Shown: piece by piece, positions 17,932 through 28,372 of the stretch
Layout of the letters: each line of letters begins with the position of its first letter
Position numbering within the stretch: the stretch's first letter is position 1
From: Streptococcus zalophi
Lineage (GTDB): Bacteria; Bacillota; Bacilli; Lactobacillales; Streptococcaceae
NCBI RefSeq assembly: GCF_016481285.1
Contig: NZ_JAENBP010000004.1
Coordinates: 1 to 64,000 of the forward strand
Length of the DNA stretch: 64,000 nt
Direction: 5' to 3'
Translations under genes and position numbers: made by a program
The notes under the pieces: generated by a model
The model's input: only the letters and a program-made list of their open reading frames with translations
Databases searched by the model: none
What the model was told of the DNA's origin: nothing

Positions 17932-18957
17932 TTGCATAACGTTTCAAAAAGAATACCCGGTATCTTATTATGTCTTGTTATGGCTAGTGTCGCTTCGTTT
18001 TTAGGAGGGTTAGCGCCTCTTGTTGGTGCTCCAGTCTTTGCCATTTTTATCGGGATGATTTTAAACATCTTATATCAACCATCTGATAATATCCAAATTG
18101 GTGTCAGATATACGTCCAAATTTATTCTTCAATTGGCTGTTATTCTGTTGGGATTTGGATTGAATTTATCTCAAGTTTTAGCCGTTGGAAAAAGTTCACT
18201 CCCGATTATTCTTTCTACGATAACCACTTCTTTAGTCATTGCCTTTTTGTTACAAAAAGCCTTAAAACTAGATGTTAACACAGCTACCCTGGTAGGTGTT
18301 GGCTCATCTATTTGTGGAGGCTCTGCTATTGCAGCGACAGCACCTGTTATAGAAGCAGATGATCACGATATAGCACAAGCCATCTCGGTGATTTTTCTAT
18401 TTAATATTTTAGCAGCCCTCATTTTCCCAACTTTAGGTGAAATGATTGGCTTATCAAATGATGGGTTTGCCATATTTGCAGGAACAGCTGTTAATGACAC
18501 CTCTTCAGTAACAGCAACCGCTACAGCTTGGGATGGGATTCATGGTTCAAATACTTTGGACGGGGCCACTGTTGTTAAACTAACAAGAACATTAGCGATT
18601 ATTCCAATCACCTTATTTTTATCGTTTTATCGTTTGCGTAACAATCAAGCTAACGGTCAAGTTAAACAGCAAGGGCCTAAAATCAGTAAAATCTTTCCTA
18701 TGTTTATCATTTACTTTATTTTAGCGTCCTTATTAACAACCATTTTGACACAAGTAGGCATTAATCCAAGCATTTTTAATCCTCTTAAACAGTTATCTAA
18801 ATTCTTTATTGTCATGGCCATGGCAGCAATTGGTCTTAATACACACTTAATCAAATTAATAAAAACGGGTAAACAGGCTATTATTTTAGGAGCTTGTTGT
18901 TGGATTGCCATCACCATGGTGAGTTTAGGGATGCAACATCTCTTTCATCTTTGGTAA
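17932..18957 (+). CDS. YeiH/UPF0324-family membrane protein (putative sulfate exporter)
   Basis: The 341-residue protein is very hydrophobic with about ten membrane helices. Family features include [15 protein letters not shown] in the middle and [13 protein letters not shown] further on. The family is annotated as a putative sulfate exporter, but experimental support is thin and I treat the substrate as unknown. The start is TTG 17932 with AAGGAGA eight nt upstream. It has its own promoter and terminator, so it is probably monocistronic. Confidence 0.88.
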   Translation: MHNVSKRIPGILLCLVMASVASFLGGLAPLVGAPVFAIFIGMILNILYQPSDNIQIGVRYTSKFILQLAVILLGFGLNLSQVLAVGKSSLPIILSTITTSLVIAFLLQKALKLDVNTATLVGVGSSICGGSAIAATAPVIEADDHDIAQAISVIFLFNILAALIFPTLGEMIGLSNDGFAIFAGTAVNDTSSVTATATAWDGIHGSNTLDGATVVKLTRTLAIIPITLFLSFYRLRNNQANGQVKQQGPKISKIFPMFIIYFILASLLTTILTQVGINPSIFNPLKQLSKFFIVMAMAAIGLNTHLIKLIKTGKQAIILGACCWIAITMVSLGMQHLFHLW

Positions 18958-18975
18958 GTTTTTTAACTCATTACC

Positions 18976-19022
18976 TATAAAAAAAAGAGGATTTTCTTAG
19001 AAGGAGATTCTCTTTTTTTATA
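18976..19022 (+). terminator. Terminator after the YeiH-family gene
   Basis: An A-rich arm ending in AAAAAAAGAG pairs with CTCTTTTTTT around a loop with GGATTTTCTTAGAAGGAG-like bases. Confidence 0.75.
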
Positions 19023-19053
19023 GAGTTAGCATAGATTGAAATCATACTGCTTA

Positions 19054-19125
19054 TTAGACTTTTAATAATAATTATTATAGAATGTAAGAAGAATACTAAA
19101 ACAATCAGTGAGCCAATACTCACTG
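19054..19125 (+). promoter_or_regulatory. Promoter and operator-like palindrome of the ABC exporter operon
   Basis: TTAGAC (19054-19059) and TATAGA (19076-19081) are 16 bp apart. Downstream is a perfect inverted repeat, CAGTGAG-N6-CTCACTG (19106-19125), in the leader about 25 nt after the -10. Its size fits a dimeric repressor site; no regulator gene is adjacent. Confidence 0.5.
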
Positions 19126-19151
19126 CTCTTATTTTATATAAAGGAGACAAG

Positions 19152-20864
19152 ATGATATTTAAAGCCATTATGAAATACAAATGGTATGCTTTAGCTTCTG
19201 TTATGATGGTTTTAGGAATTGTGACTAACTCTTTATTACAACCTAGGTTTATGAAATCTATTCTCACAGCCTTACTTACAGAAGATTACGATAAAATAAC
19301 ATCTGTTGGTACTATTTTATTGGTCATTGCCTTACTAGGACTATTATCAGGAGTGGTTAATACGATATTGGCAGCCAAGATTGCTCAAGGCGTTTCAGCA
19401 GATATAAGAGAAGCTACCTTTCGTAAAATCCAGACATTTTCTTATGCCAATGTCGAGTCATTCAATGCAGGTAATCTAGTGGTTAGAATGACTAACGACG
19501 TTAATCAAATTCAAAATTTGATGATGATGATATTTCAAGTCCTCTTAAGAATGCCCTTGATGTTTTTGGGTGCCTTTATTCTTGCTTTAGATACCCTTCC
19601 AAGATTATGGTGGATTTTAGTATTAATGGTTGTGATTATTGCAACCATTATGGGAATCATTATGAGTTTAATGGGACCAAGATTTGGTAAATTTCAAAAA
19701 TTAATGGACAAGATAAATGGCATTGCAAAAGAAAACCTTCGTGGTGCTAGAGTGGTAAAATCATTCGTTCAAGAAGAATCACAATACAATAAATTCAAGG
19801 AAAAATCAGATGATCTTCTAGAATTGAATTTGTTTATCGGTTACGGCTTTTCCATTATGCAACCAGCCCTTATGTTTGTTTCTTATATGGCGATTTTTGT
19901 GGCTATTTATATGGTATCCACCTTTGTTGAGACTGATCCAGAAGTCATTGGTAGTGTCGCTACTTTTATGACTTATATGATGCAAATCATGTTCACGATT
20001 ATTATGGTAGGTTTCATGGGGATGCAGGCCAGTCGTGCTTTTGTGTCTATTAAGCGTATCAAAGAAATTTTAGCTACTCAACCAGCCATGACATTTGAAG
20101 ACGTTGAAGATGTGGACTTATCAGGTAGTGTGGTCTTTGAAGATGTTACCTTTACTTATCCAAAAGACACTAATCCGACTTTGAAAAATGTCAGCTTTGC
20201 CATTTCAAAAGGACAAATGGTTGGTATTGTGGGTGCAACCGGCTCAGGAAAATCAACCCTAGCTCAGTTGATTGCTAGATTATTTGATCCTGAAAAAGGT
20301 CGTGTCTTAATTGGTGGTCGTGACATTAAAACAATCAATGAAAAAAACTTACGAGAAACAGTATCCATTGTTTTACAAAAAGCGATTTTGTTTAGTGGAA
20401 CCATTGCCGATAATTTAAGACAAGGAAATCCTTCAGCAGATAATCATGCCCTTGAAAGAGCAGCAAGTATTGCTCAAGCGCAAGAATTTATCGATCGGAT
20501 GCCTGAGCATTATGAGAGTATGGTTGAAGAAAGAGGGAATAATTTCTCTGGTGGTCAAAAACAAAGAATGAGTATTGCAAGAGGTGTGATTGGTAATCCA
20601 AAAGTTCTTATCTTAGATGATTCCACGTCAGCACTTGACGCCAAATCAGAAAAATTGGTGCAAGAAGCTTTAAACAATGAATTAAAAGACACCACAACCA
20701 TTATGATTGCTCAAAAGATTAGTTCAGTCATTAAGGCCGATCAGATATTCGTTTTAGATAATGGTGTTCTCATTGGTCAAGGGACTCACTCAGAGTTAGT
20801 GGCAACTAATGCTATTTATCGCGAAATTTATGAAACACAAAAAGGTCAGGAGGAGAATCAATGA
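19152..20864 (+). CDS. heterodimeric ABC exporter, subunit with degenerate ATP site
   Basis: The protein has six N-terminal membrane helices (about 1-300) and a nucleotide-binding domain. The Walker [10 protein letters not shown] starts at 361 and the signature FSGGQKQR is canonical. Two catalytic positions are altered: the residue after Walker B is Asp (D490 in LDDSTSALD instead of Glu), and the switch His is Gln (Q521 in IAQK). This is the noncanonical half of exporters such as EfrA, LmrC, BmrC and TM287. The substrate may be drugs or lipids but cannot be read here. The gene overlaps its partner by 4 nt. Confidence 0.93.
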   Translation: MIFKAIMKYKWYALASVMMVLGIVTNSLLQPRFMKSILTALLTEDYDKITSVGTILLVIALLGLLSGVVNTILAAKIAQGVSADIREATFRKIQTFSYANVESFNAGNLVVRMTNDVNQIQNLMMMIFQVLLRMPLMFLGAFILALDTLPRLWWILVLMVVIIATIMGIIMSLMGPRFGKFQKLMDKINGIAKENLRGARVVKSFVQEESQYNKFKEKSDDLLELNLFIGYGFSIMQPALMFVSYMAIFVAIYMVSTFVETDPEVIGSVATFMTYMMQIMFTIIMVGFMGMQASRAFVSIKRIKEILATQPAMTFEDVEDVDLSGSVVFEDVTFTYPKDTNPTLKNVSFAISKGQMVGIVGATGSGKSTLAQLIARLFDPEKGRVLIGGRDIKTINEKNLRETVSIVLQKAILFSGTIADNLRQGNPSADNHALERAASIAQAQEFIDRMPEHYESMVEERGNNFSGGQKQRMSIARGVIGNPKVLILDDSTSALDAKSEKLVQEALNNELKDTTTIMIAQKISSVIKADQIFVLDNGVLIGQGTHSELVATNAIYREIYETQKGQEENQ

Positions 20865-22657
20865 AAACAGCTCGTTTTTTCTGGTATTATTTTAAAAAAT
20901 ACCGTTTATCCTTTCTTCTTATTTTCTTGGCCATTGTTGTTTCAACCTACTTACGCGTACAAGCCCCTATTTTTCTAGGGCAATCCTTAACAGAACTAGG
21001 GCAATGGACCCAAGATTATTTTGAAGCAAAAGCAGTTAGCCAAGCGACAGGTCAAGCCTTTGTTGAACCTAGCAAGGCCCCATTTTTATCCGTCATGTGG
21101 TACCTCTTTTTAACCTATGTTTTTACAGCGGTTTCCACCTTGATTTACACATTAGTCTTCACGAGAATTGTTGCCTATTCAACTAGTAGTATGAGAAAAG
21201 GTCTTTTTGGCAAATTAGAAAAGTTAACCATTGCCTTTTTTGATCAACATAAAGATGGTGATATTTTATCGCGTTTTACCAGTGATTTGGATAACATTCA
21301 AAACTCTCTAAATCAAAGCATGACCCAAGTTGTGTCCAATATTGCCTTTTATATCGGTTTGGTTTGGATGATGTATACGCAAAATGTCAAACTTGCTTTA
21401 GTGACCATGATGTCAACACCAATTGCTATCATCGTTTTATTTATCATTATTAGAAAAGCCAGAAAATACACTGATCTCCAGCAAGAAGAGGTTAGTCAAC
21501 TCAATGCTTATATGGATGAAAAAATTTCTGGTCAAAAAGCTATTATTGTTCAAGGCTTACAAGAAGATACTATTAGTGGCTTTACAGAACTCAATGATCG
21601 TGTTCGTCGTGCAACCTTTAAAGGAAGATTGTTTGCCGGCTTACTATTTCCTGTGATGAATGGCTTTAGTTTGTTCAATACAGCAACAGTCATTTTTCTT
21701 GGGTCAACCATTGTTTTAAATGATGCGAGTCTCACAAGAGCTGCGGCTTTAGGGTTACTAGTGACTTTTGTTCAATACTCACAACAATACTATCAGCCTA
21801 TCATGCAAGTTTCATCAAGCTGGGCAGAATTACAGTTAGCCTTTACGGGTGCTTCAAGAATTCAAGAAATGTTTGATGAGACTGAAGAAGTGAAGCCCCA
21901 AAATGCGCCTCAGTTTACCGAGTTAAAAGAGGAAGTGACGATTAATCATGTGGATTTTGGTTATCTTCCAGGACAAAAAGTCTTATCTGATGTTACCATA
22001 TCAGCACCTAAAGGGAAGATGATTGCTGTTGTTGGACCAACCGGTTCTGGTAAGACTACCATCATGAACCTGCTTAATCGGTTTTATGATGTCGATGGCG
22101 GTTATATCGCTTTTGACGGTAGAGATATTAGAGAATATGATTTAGATAGTCTGAGACAAAATGTCGGTATCGTGCTACAGGAATCCGTCTTATTCAGTGG
22201 CACCATTGCTGAAAATATCGCCTTTGGTGTGCCAGATGCCAGTCAAGAAATGATTGAAACAGCAGCGCGTGCTACCCATATCCATGAATTCATTGAAAGT
22301 TTGCCGGATAAATACCAAACAATGGTGAGTGATAGTGATAATATTTTTTCAACGGGTCAAAAACAGCTCATTTCAATCGCGAGAACCTTGTTGACAGATC
22401 CCCAAGTCCTCATCTTGGATGAAGCAACGTCAAATGTTGATACGGTAACAGAAAGCAAAATTCAAAAAGCGATGGAAACTGTTATTGCTGGACGAACTAG
22501 TTTTGTCATTGCTCATCGTCTTAAAACCATCCTAAATGCTGACAACATTATTGTCTTAAAAGACGGTCAAGTTATCGAGCAGGGCAATCATCATCAATTG
22601 CTAAAAGAAAAAGGTTTCTACGCTGAACTTTATCACAATCAATTTGTCTTTGAATAA
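20861..22657 (+). CDS. heterodimeric ABC exporter, subunit with canonical catalytic residues
   Basis: This 598-residue half-transporter has an N-terminal six-helix domain with an inserted hydrophilic loop (about 45-70). Walker [10 protein letters not shown] starts at 392, Walker B ends in LDEATSNVD and the switch His is present (IAHRLKT). Its signature is altered (FSTGQKQ instead of SGGQ). Paired with the upstream subunit this gives one competent and one degenerate ATP site, as in EfrAB-, LmrCD- and PatAB-type exporters. It ends before a terminator at 22669. Confidence 0.93.
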   Translation: MKTARFFWYYFKKYRLSFLLIFLAIVVSTYLRVQAPIFLGQSLTELGQWTQDYFEAKAVSQATGQAFVEPSKAPFLSVMWYLFLTYVFTAVSTLIYTLVFTRIVAYSTSSMRKGLFGKLEKLTIAFFDQHKDGDILSRFTSDLDNIQNSLNQSMTQVVSNIAFYIGLVWMMYTQNVKLALVTMMSTPIAIIVLFIIIRKARKYTDLQQEEVSQLNAYMDEKISGQKAIIVQGLQEDTISGFTELNDRVRRATFKGRLFAGLLFPVMNGFSLFNTATVIFLGSTIVLNDASLTRAAALGLLVTFVQYSQQYYQPIMQVSSSWAELQLAFTGASRIQEMFDETEEVKPQNAPQFTELKEEVTINHVDFGYLPGQKVLSDVTISAPKGKMIAVVGPTGSGKTTIMNLLNRFYDVDGGYIAFDGRDIREYDLDSLRQNVGIVLQESVLFSGTIAENIAFGVPDASQEMIETAARATHIHEFIESLPDKYQTMVSDSDNIFSTGQKQLISIARTLLTDPQVLILDEATSNVDTVTESKIQKAMETVIAGRTSFVIAHRLKTILNADNIIVLKDGQVIEQGNHHQLLKEKGFYAELYHNQFVFE

Positions 22658-22668
22658 TAATCAAAATT

Positions 22669-22698
22669 AAGAGTTATCTATTTAAGATGACTCTTTTT
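22669..22698 (+). terminator. Terminator of the ABC exporter operon
   Basis: AAGAGTTATC pairs with GATGACTCTT (one wobble), followed by TTTTTT. Confidence 0.85.
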
Positions 22699-22718
22699 TG
22701 TGGAGGTTAGTCTTGATT

Positions 22719-22747
22719 TTGCAATTCATTTGCGAATAAATTATAAT
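22719..22747 (+). promoter_or_regulatory. dut-radA promoter with overlapping ComX-box-like element
   Basis: TTGCAA (22719-22724) and TATAAT (22742-22747) are spaced by 17 bp, a good sigma-A promoter. Inside the spacer lies TGCGAATA (22731-22738). This matches the ComX/SigX box TACGAATA at 7 of 8 positions and equals the form I recall for S. suis. radA is a late competence gene in pneumococcus, which supports the reading. Confidence 0.6.
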
Positions 22748-22775
22748 AAGGTATAGAAAAAAAGGAGACGGTTAA

Positions 22776-23222
22776 ATGACGAGAATAAGAGGTTTTGAAC
22801 TAGTTAGTAAGTACACAGAAAACACATTATTACCCAAAAGAGAAACAACCCATGCGGCTGGTTATGATTTAAAAGCGGCTGAAAGAATTATTTTAGAGCC
22901 AGGAGAGATTAAACTAGTCCCAACAGGTGTCAAAGCTTATATGCAGGCTAATGAAGTGCTTTATCTCTACGATCGCTCTTCTAACCCTCGAAAAAAAGGG
23001 CTTGTTCTCATCAACTCTGTCGGTGTGATTGATGGTGACTACTACGGTAATCCTGCTAATGAAGGCCATATTTTTGCTCAGATGAAAAATATCACTGATA
23101 AAGAAGTGGTGGTCGAAGTTGGTGAACGGATTGTTCAAGCTGTTTTTGCCCCTTTTTTAATCGCAGATAATGATGAAGCAACCGGACAAAGAACGGGTGG
23201 CTTCGGAAGTACAGGAAATTAA
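22776..23222 (+). CDS. dut: dUTP diphosphatase
   Basis: It hydrolyses dUTP to dUMP, keeping uracil out of DNA. The trimeric-dUTPase motifs are visible: AGYDLKAA (motif 1), YDRSSNP (motif 2), [10 protein letters not shown] (motif 3) and RTGGFGSTG (motif 5). Length is 148 residues. RBS AAAGGAGAC precedes the ATG. radA begins 2 nt after its stop, so the two are one transcription unit. Confidence 0.94.
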   Translation: MTRIRGFELVSKYTENTLLPKRETTHAAGYDLKAAERIILEPGEIKLVPTGVKAYMQANEVLYLYDRSSNPRKKGLVLINSVGVIDGDYYGNPANEGHIFAQMKNITDKEVVVEVGERIVQAVFAPFLIADNDEATGQRTGGFGSTGN

Positions 23223-23224
23223 TT

Positions 23225-24589
23225 ATGGCTAAGAAAAAAACGGTTTATGTTTGCCAAGAATGTGGCTATAATTCACCAAAATACCTCGGGCGTTGCCCCA
23301 ATTGTTCAGCGTGGTCTTCTTTTGTTGAAGAAACACCAATCACTGACGTCAAAAATGCACGCGTATCCCTAACAGGTGAAAAAAGTCAGCCCATCAAATT
23401 AAAAGATGTCACATCAAGCCATTTTTCACGCATTAAAACCGACATGGCTGAATTTAATCGTGTGCTTGGAGGAGGTCTTGTGCCAGGAAGTCTTATTTTG
23501 ATTGGTGGCGATCCAGGTATCGGGAAATCTACTCTGCTTCTTCAAATATCAACACAACTGGCTCATCAAGGAACAGTCCTTTACGTTTCTGGTGAAGAAT
23601 CTGCTCAACAAATCAAACTCAGAAGTGAGCGTCTGGGTGACATTGACAACGCTTTTTATGTCTACGCAGAAACTAATATGCAATCTATCCGTGCAGAAAT
23701 TGAAAAAATTCAACCGGATTTTCTCATTATCGATTCCATTCAAACGATTATGAGCCCAGAAATTTCTAGTGTGCAAGGCTCAGTCAGTCAGGTGAGAGAA
23801 GTCACTGCTGAACTCATGCAAATTGCTAAAACCAACAATATTGCGACCTTCATTGTTGGACATGTCACCAAAGAGGGCACCTTAGCTGGTCCAAGATTGT
23901 TGGAACACATGGTTGATACAGTTCTTTATTTTGAAGGGGAAAGACAACACACCTTTAGAATCTTACGAGCTGTCAAAAATCGGTTTGGTTCAACCAATGA
24001 GATTGGTATTTTTGAAATGCAGTCTGTCGGTTTAGTAGAGGTGTTAAATCCCAGTCAAGTCTTTTTAGAGGAGCGATTGGATGGCGCGACAGGTTCAGCT
24101 ATTGTCGTGACAATGGAAGGAACAAGACCCATTTTAGCAGAGGTGCAAGCCCTCGTGACGCCAACAGTATTTGGGAATGCCAAGCGAACGACAACAGGTC
24201 TTGATTTTAACCGAGCAAGTCTCATTATGGCAGTCTTAGAAAAACGCTGTGGCATGCTTCTACAAAATCAGGATGCCTATCTCAAATCAGCTGGCGGTGT
24301 CAAATTGGATGAGCCTGCCATTGATTTAGCCGTGGCAATTGCTATTGCTTCAAGTTATAAAGACAAACCAACCAACCCTCAAGACTGTTTTGTGGGAGAG
24401 ATCGGCCTAACTGGTGAAATTAGAAGAGTCAATCGCCTCGATCAACGTATCAATGAAGCCAGTAAATTAGGTTTTACCAAGATTTATGTGCCAAAAACGG
24501 CCTTAGCGGGTATAGAAATTCCTAAAAATATAGAAGTGATTGGCGTGTCAACAGTAAGTGATGTCTTACAAAAAGTATTTGGTCGCTAA
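23225..24589 (+). CDS. radA: DNA repair/recombination protein RadA (Sms)
   Basis: RadA is a DnaB-like helicase that extends recombination intermediates and is needed for efficient transformation in streptococci. The N-terminal C4 zinc finger is [18 protein letters not shown]. The RecA-like ATPase carries GDPGIGKST (residues 95-103) and the RadA motif KNRFG. The C-terminus is the Lon-protease-like domain without protease activity. It has 454 residues, the normal length. A possible ComX box lies upstream of dut. Confidence 0.96.
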   Translation: MAKKKTVYVCQECGYNSPKYLGRCPNCSAWSSFVEETPITDVKNARVSLTGEKSQPIKLKDVTSSHFSRIKTDMAEFNRVLGGGLVPGSLILIGGDPGIGKSTLLLQISTQLAHQGTVLYVSGEESAQQIKLRSERLGDIDNAFYVYAETNMQSIRAEIEKIQPDFLIIDSIQTIMSPEISSVQGSVSQVREVTAELMQIAKTNNIATFIVGHVTKEGTLAGPRLLEHMVDTVLYFEGERQHTFRILRAVKNRFGSTNEIGIFEMQSVGLVEVLNPSQVFLEERLDGATGSAIVVTMEGTRPILAEVQALVTPTVFGNAKRTTTGLDFNRASLIMAVLEKRCGMLLQNQDAYLKSAGGVKLDEPAIDLAVAIAIASSYKDKPTNPQDCFVGEIGLTGEIRRVNRLDQRINEASKLGFTKIYVPKTALAGIEIPKNIEVIGVSTVSDVLQKVFGR

Positions 24590-24648
24590 AAGTCAGATTT
24601 ATGATTAAAATCAGTTTGATGTGCCTAGAGAAATGAAAAGGAGAACAA

Positions 24649-25143
24649 ATGTCTTATTTTAAAAAATTTATGGAGGCAAACGAAGCTTATGTCAATCTCC
24701 ACGGAACTGCCCATCTTCCTTTACCACCAAAAACCAAGGTTGCTATTATCACTTGTATGGATTCACGCTTACACGTGGCTCAAGCGCTAGGCTTAGCCTT
24801 AGGTGATGCTCATATTTTGAGAAATGCAGGAGGCCGAGTGACACCAGACATGATTCGCTCCCTAACCATATCTCAGCAATTGTTAGGAACAAGAGAAATT
24901 GTTGTTCTCCATCACACAGATTGTGGTGCCCAGACCTTTACTAACGATAGTTTCAAGCAACAACTCAAAAAAGACTTAGCTGTTGATGTCTCAAATTATG
25001 ATTTTCTACCTTTTAAGGATCTTGAAGAGAGTGTCAGAGAAGACGTTGCCATTTTGAAAGAGTCACCCCTTATTCCAGACGATGTCATGATTTCTGGTGC
25101 TATCTACGATGTTGATACGGGTCGTATGCTAGAAATAAAATAA
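24649..25143 (+). CDS. beta-class carbonic anhydrase
   Basis: It interconverts CO2 and bicarbonate in the cytoplasm. Zinc ligands C36, H89 and C92 and the D38/R40 dyad (CMDSR) are present. At 164 residues it is a short beta-class form, as found next to radA in other streptococci. Bicarbonate feeds carbamoyl phosphate and fatty acid synthesis. RBS AAAGGAGAAC precedes the ATG. Confidence 0.93.
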   Translation: MSYFKKFMEANEAYVNLHGTAHLPLPPKTKVAIITCMDSRLHVAQALGLALGDAHILRNAGGRVTPDMIRSLTISQQLLGTREIVVLHHTDCGAQTFTNDSFKQQLKKDLAVDVSNYDFLPFKDLEESVREDVAILKESPLIPDDVMISGAIYDVDTGRMLEIK

Positions 25144-25202
25144 GGAGTGTTTAAACTATCTAATATCTTATATTATTAATGACACAAAGAAAGGATAATA
25201 TC

Positions 25203-25913
25203 ATGATTGATAATCGTATGTCATACACTATTAGCGAAGCGTCACAATTTCCTTTAGTTGAAATAAAGCTTGATCAAGGAGAACAAGTCTATATTCAACA
25301 AGGATCAATGATTTACCACACGCCCAATGTTGTTCTAAAAACCAGATTAAACAGTAAAGGCTCTGGTTTAGGAAAACTTGTGGGAGCCATCGGTCGTTCA
25401 GTGGTTTCAGGGGAGTCAGCTTTTATCACAGAAGCTGTTGCAGAATCAAACGATGGTAAACTCGCCTTAGCACCAGCTACACCTGGTGAAGTCATTCCTT
25501 TAGAGATTGGTGCTAAACAATACCGTTTAAATGATGGTGCCTTTTTAGCACTTGATGGTTCTGCATCTTATACTATGGAACGTCAAAGTGTGGGACGTGC
25601 TCTTTTGGGAGGACAAGGTGGCTTTTTCGTCATGACCACACAAGGTGCGGGAACGCTTTTAGCCAATGCTTTTGGTTCCATCAAAAAAATAGCGTTAAGC
25701 AATGACACCATAACCATCGACAACGCTCATGTTGTGGCTTGGAGTCAAGAGTTGGACTATGATATTCACCTAGAAAATGGCTTTTTACAATCCATCGGAA
25801 CAGGAGAAGGAATTGTAAATACTTTTTCTGGTACTGGTGAGATTTATGTGCAGAGTCTTAATATTGAAACCTTTGCTAATGTTTTAAAACGTTATATTCC
25901 AACCAAATCATAA
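25203..25913 (+). CDS. AIM24/TIGR00266-family protein
   Basis: A 236-residue protein of the AIM24 family, a beta-rich fold of unknown role in bacteria. Typical glycine-rich segments are GSMIYHTPNVVLKTR and GGQGGFFVMTTQGAGT. The start at ATG 25203 is preceded by AAAGGA; an earlier in-frame ATG (25179) has no RBS. There is no signal peptide. It sits alone between the carbonic anhydrase and gltX. Confidence 0.85.
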   Translation: MIDNRMSYTISEASQFPLVEIKLDQGEQVYIQQGSMIYHTPNVVLKTRLNSKGSGLGKLVGAIGRSVVSGESAFITEAVAESNDGKLALAPATPGEVIPLEIGAKQYRLNDGAFLALDGSASYTMERQSVGRALLGGQGGFFVMTTQGAGTLLANAFGSIKKIALSNDTITIDNAHVVAWSQELDYDIHLENGFLQSIGTGEGIVNTFSGTGEIYVQSLNIETFANVLKRYIPTKS

Positions 25914-25984
25914 GACTGATCAAAACAAGTGGCACAACGTTTTCAATAAATCTAGATTTGTGAGATAAAGAAGTATTAGACTTG

Positions 25985-25993
25985 TGATATAAT
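25985..25993 (+). promoter_or_regulatory. Extended -10 promoter of gltX
   Basis: TG-A-TATAAT lies about 26 nt before the gltX ATG. No clear -35 is seen. A similar TTGTGAGATAAAG stretch at 25958 makes an imperfect direct repeat. Confidence 0.6.
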
Positions 25994-26018
25994 AAAATGA
26001 TTGAAATAGGATAGGAGA

Positions 26019-27491
26019 ATGACTTTGACTAACAAGATTCGTGTGCGCTATGCACCAAGTCCAACAGGACTACTACATATTGGTAATGCTCGTACGGCAT
26101 TATTTAACTATTTATACGCTCGCCACCACGGTGGAGACTTTATCATTCGTATTGAAGATACTGACCGTAAACGTCATGTGGAAGATGGCGAACGTTCGCA
26201 ACTGGACAATTTAAAATGGCTTGGTATTGACTGGGATGAAAGTCCTATCAATCCTAATGCGGCTTATGGGCCATATCGCCAATCAGAACGTCTTGACATT
26301 TATCAAAAATACATTGATGAATTGCTAGAAAAAGGCCTTGCCTACAAATCTTATGTCACAGAAGAAGAATTAGCTGCTGAGCGTGAACGCCAAGAAGCAG
26401 CCGGTGAAACACCTCGTTACATCAATGAATTTCTAGGAATGAACGACGAAGAAAAAGAAGCTTATATTGCCGATAGAATTGCTAAAGGGATTGTACCAAC
26501 GGTTCGTCTAGCGGTTAATGAAGAAGGCATCTATCAATGGCAAGATATGGTTAAAGGTGAGATTAGTTTTGAAGGGGCAAATATCGGTGGGGACTGGGTT
26601 ATCCAGAAAAAAGATGGCTACCCAACTTATAACTTTGCTGTTGTTATTGATGATCACCTAATGGCGATTAGCCATGTCATTCGTGGTGATGACCATATCG
26701 CGAATACTCCAAAACAACTCATGGTCTATGAAGCACTTGGCTGGCAGGCGCCAGAATTTGGTCACATGACCCTCATCATCAATAGTGAGACAGGCAAAAA
26801 ACTCTCAAAACGTGACACCAACACCCTACAATTCATTGAAGACTACCGTCAAAAAGGCTATCTCCCAGAAGCTGTCTTTAACTTTATTGCACTTCTCGGC
26901 TGGAACCCTGGTGGTGAAGAAGAAATTTTTTCACGTGAAGAGTTAATTAAACTGTTTGATGAAAATCGTTTGAGTAAATCACCAGCAGCCTTTGATCAAA
27001 AGAAATTGGATTGGATGAGTAACGACTATATTAAAAATGCCAAAGCCGATACCATTTATGAGCTAGCGAAACCATTTTTAGAAAAAGCAGGTCGCCTTAA
27101 TGAGAAATCAAAAGACTTGATTGCTCTTTATCAACCGCAACTGGTCTCTATTGATGCAATTGTCTCTTTGACAGATTTATTTTTTTCTGATTTTCCTGAA
27201 TTGGGAGAAACTGAAAAAGAAGTTTTACAAGGTGATACCGTTCCAACCGTGCTTAAACAGTTTAAAGAAAAGTTAGAAGCTTTGTCAGATGATGACTTTA
27301 AGCCAGAAAATATCTTCCCACAAATCAAAGCTGTTCAAAAAGAGACTGGTATAAAAGGAAAAAACCTCTTTATGCCAATTCGTATCGCTGTCTCAGGAGA
27401 AATGCATGGTCCTGATCTACCAAATACTATTTATTTGCTTGGTAGAGAACAATCGATTGAACATATTAACAATATTTTAAAAACCTTGTAA
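26019..27491 (+). CDS. gltX: glutamyl-tRNA synthetase
   Basis: This class I synthetase charges tRNA-Glu and, in Gram-positives, usually also tRNA-Gln for the amidation route. The HIGH motif appears as HIGNA near residue 20, and the KMSKS equivalent is KLSKRD near 258. It has 490 residues. Two starts are possible: ATG 26019, or TTG 26025, which is better spaced (7 nt) from AGGAG and gives the [13 protein letters not shown] start closest to homologues. Confidence 0.97.
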   Translation: MTLTNKIRVRYAPSPTGLLHIGNARTALFNYLYARHHGGDFIIRIEDTDRKRHVEDGERSQLDNLKWLGIDWDESPINPNAAYGPYRQSERLDIYQKYIDELLEKGLAYKSYVTEEELAAERERQEAAGETPRYINEFLGMNDEEKEAYIADRIAKGIVPTVRLAVNEEGIYQWQDMVKGEISFEGANIGGDWVIQKKDGYPTYNFAVVIDDHLMAISHVIRGDDHIANTPKQLMVYEALGWQAPEFGHMTLIINSETGKKLSKRDTNTLQFIEDYRQKGYLPEAVFNFIALLGWNPGGEEEIFSREELIKLFDENRLSKSPAAFDQKKLDWMSNDYIKNAKADTIYELAKPFLEKAGRLNEKSKDLIALYQPQLVSIDAIVSLTDLFFSDFPELGETEKEVLQGDTVPTVLKQFKEKLEALSDDDFKPENIFPQIKAVQKETGIKGKNLFMPIRIAVSGEMHGPDLPNTIYLLGREQSIEHINNILKTL

Positions 27492-27493
27492 GC

Positions 27494-27525
27494 AAAAAAT
27501 CTATCAGTTTTCTGATAGATTTTTT
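27494..27525. terminator. Terminator shared by gltX and the convergent merR gene
   Basis: AAAAAATCTATCAG (27494-27507) pairs with CTGATAGATTTTTT (27512-27525) around TTTT. The last codons of the minus-strand regulator gene lie inside the stem. Confidence 0.9.
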
Positions 27526-27875
27526 AAATTTTTTTCAACCTGTTTTAAGAGATCTTCTAATCGTTTTTTTTGATAGTTAACGTGCTCAAGTTCCTTTTCT
27601 CTATTTTCAATCTCTTCAAGTAAAACGGCCTTATTTTCCTCTAATTGTTCTTTAGAACCACACTTTGTATCGTGTAACCACTTGATTCGAAGAATTGATT
27701 TGATTGAAAAACCAAGATCACGTAAGGCAATAATATTTTCGAGGTCTTCACAATCTTTTTTTGACCAATCATAGTGAGCTTCTTTTTTCTCGGGAGAAAC
27801 TAATCCTTTTTCAATATAAAATCGCAAGGTATCTCGCGTCGTTTGATATTTTTTAGCAACAGTTCCTGTTTTCAT
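27504..27875 (-). CDS. MerR-family transcriptional regulator
   Basis: The N-terminal winged-helix domain is clear (KTGTVAKKYQTTRDTLRFYIEKGL, LRDLGFSIKSILRI). A coiled coil of about 45 residues follows (EENKAVLLEEIENREKELEHV), as in MerR dimers. The effector region is very short and the single Cys (near residue 73) does not form a metal site I recognise. It diverges from the small membrane protein gene at 27940 across 64 bp. The shared gap holds a promoter with the 19-bp spacer and palindrome expected for a MerR target, so the regulator probably controls that gene. Confidence 0.9.
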   Translation of the reverse strand: MKTGTVAKKYQTTRDTLRFYIEKGLVSPEKKEAHYDWSKKDCEDLENIIALRDLGFSIKSILRIKWLHDTKCGSKEQLEENKAVLLEEIENREKELEHVNYQKKRLEDLLKQVEKNLKNLSEN

Positions 27876-27885
27876 GATAAACCTC

Positions 27886-27916
27886 TTGACAGGGGCTAAG
27901 CCCCTCTTTGTATAAT
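27886..27916 (+). promoter_or_regulatory. MerR-type promoter with 19-bp spacer and internal palindrome
   Basis: Consensus TTGACA (27886-27891) and TATAAT (27911-27916) are 19 bp apart, two more than optimal, the hallmark of MerR-activated promoters. AGGGGCT-A-AGCCCCT (27891-27905) forms a perfect palindrome in the spacer. It drives the plus-strand membrane gene. Confidence 0.85.
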
Positions 27917-27939
27917 GGTAAAAAAGAAAGGAGACAAGG

Positions 27940-28251
27940 ATGTTATCACTTGTTTTACCATTAGTTTATTTGTTCTTAATGCTTTTAGCCATTATAAAAA
28001 GTTATCAAAAAATGCCTTTATGGCTTTTGTTGCTTAATATTATACCAATTGTATTGGTGATTGCAAGCTTCTCTATTTTTTTACTAGGATTTTTTTCTGT
28101 AATAAACTTGCACTATATCATAATCGGCAGCTTAATAGCCTTTTTAATCATCAGACCAATCAATGGTCAGCTGATTTATCAAGAGGTTCACCTTTTTCAT
28201 TTAGTTATTCATGGTTTAATAACAGTAATATTTGTGATTGTTTTACTATAG
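27940..28251 (+). CDS. small membrane protein controlled by the adjacent MerR regulator (unknown function)
   Basis: A 103-residue protein with four probable membrane helices and almost no soluble part. I recognise no family. RBS AAAGGAGA lies nine nt before the ATG. Its promoter is of MerR type and the divergent neighbour is a MerR regulator, so it is probably induced by a small molecule and might act in efflux or membrane protection; that role is inference only. A hairpin follows directly. Confidence 0.75.
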   Translation: MLSLVLPLVYLFLMLLAIIKSYQKMPLWLLLLNIIPIVLVIASFSIFLLGFFSVINLHYIIIGSLIAFLIIRPINGQLIYQEVHLFHLVIHGLITVIFVIVLL

Positions 28252-28281
28252 AGCAAATGATTTCTTAATCATTTGCTCTAT
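28250..28281 (+). terminator. Hairpin terminator after the small membrane protein gene
   Basis: TAGAGCAAATGATT pairs perfectly with AATCATTTGCTCTA around TCTT. The T tract after it is weak (TTTAATTAAAT). Confidence 0.7.
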
Positions 28282-28372
28282 TTAATTAAATCTTTTGTTT
28301 CATCTACAATTATTTTTTGTTTGGAAAATCAATTAGGAATTGTTTGTTTCCAAGGTATTGAGGGGAGTGACA

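Noticed and set aside
18971-19267. 98-codon minus-strand frame over the ABC exporter promoter
   Set aside because: It overlaps the promoter, the palindrome and the first ~39 codons of the exporter gene and lacks an RBS. Its hydrophobicity comes from AT-rich antisense.
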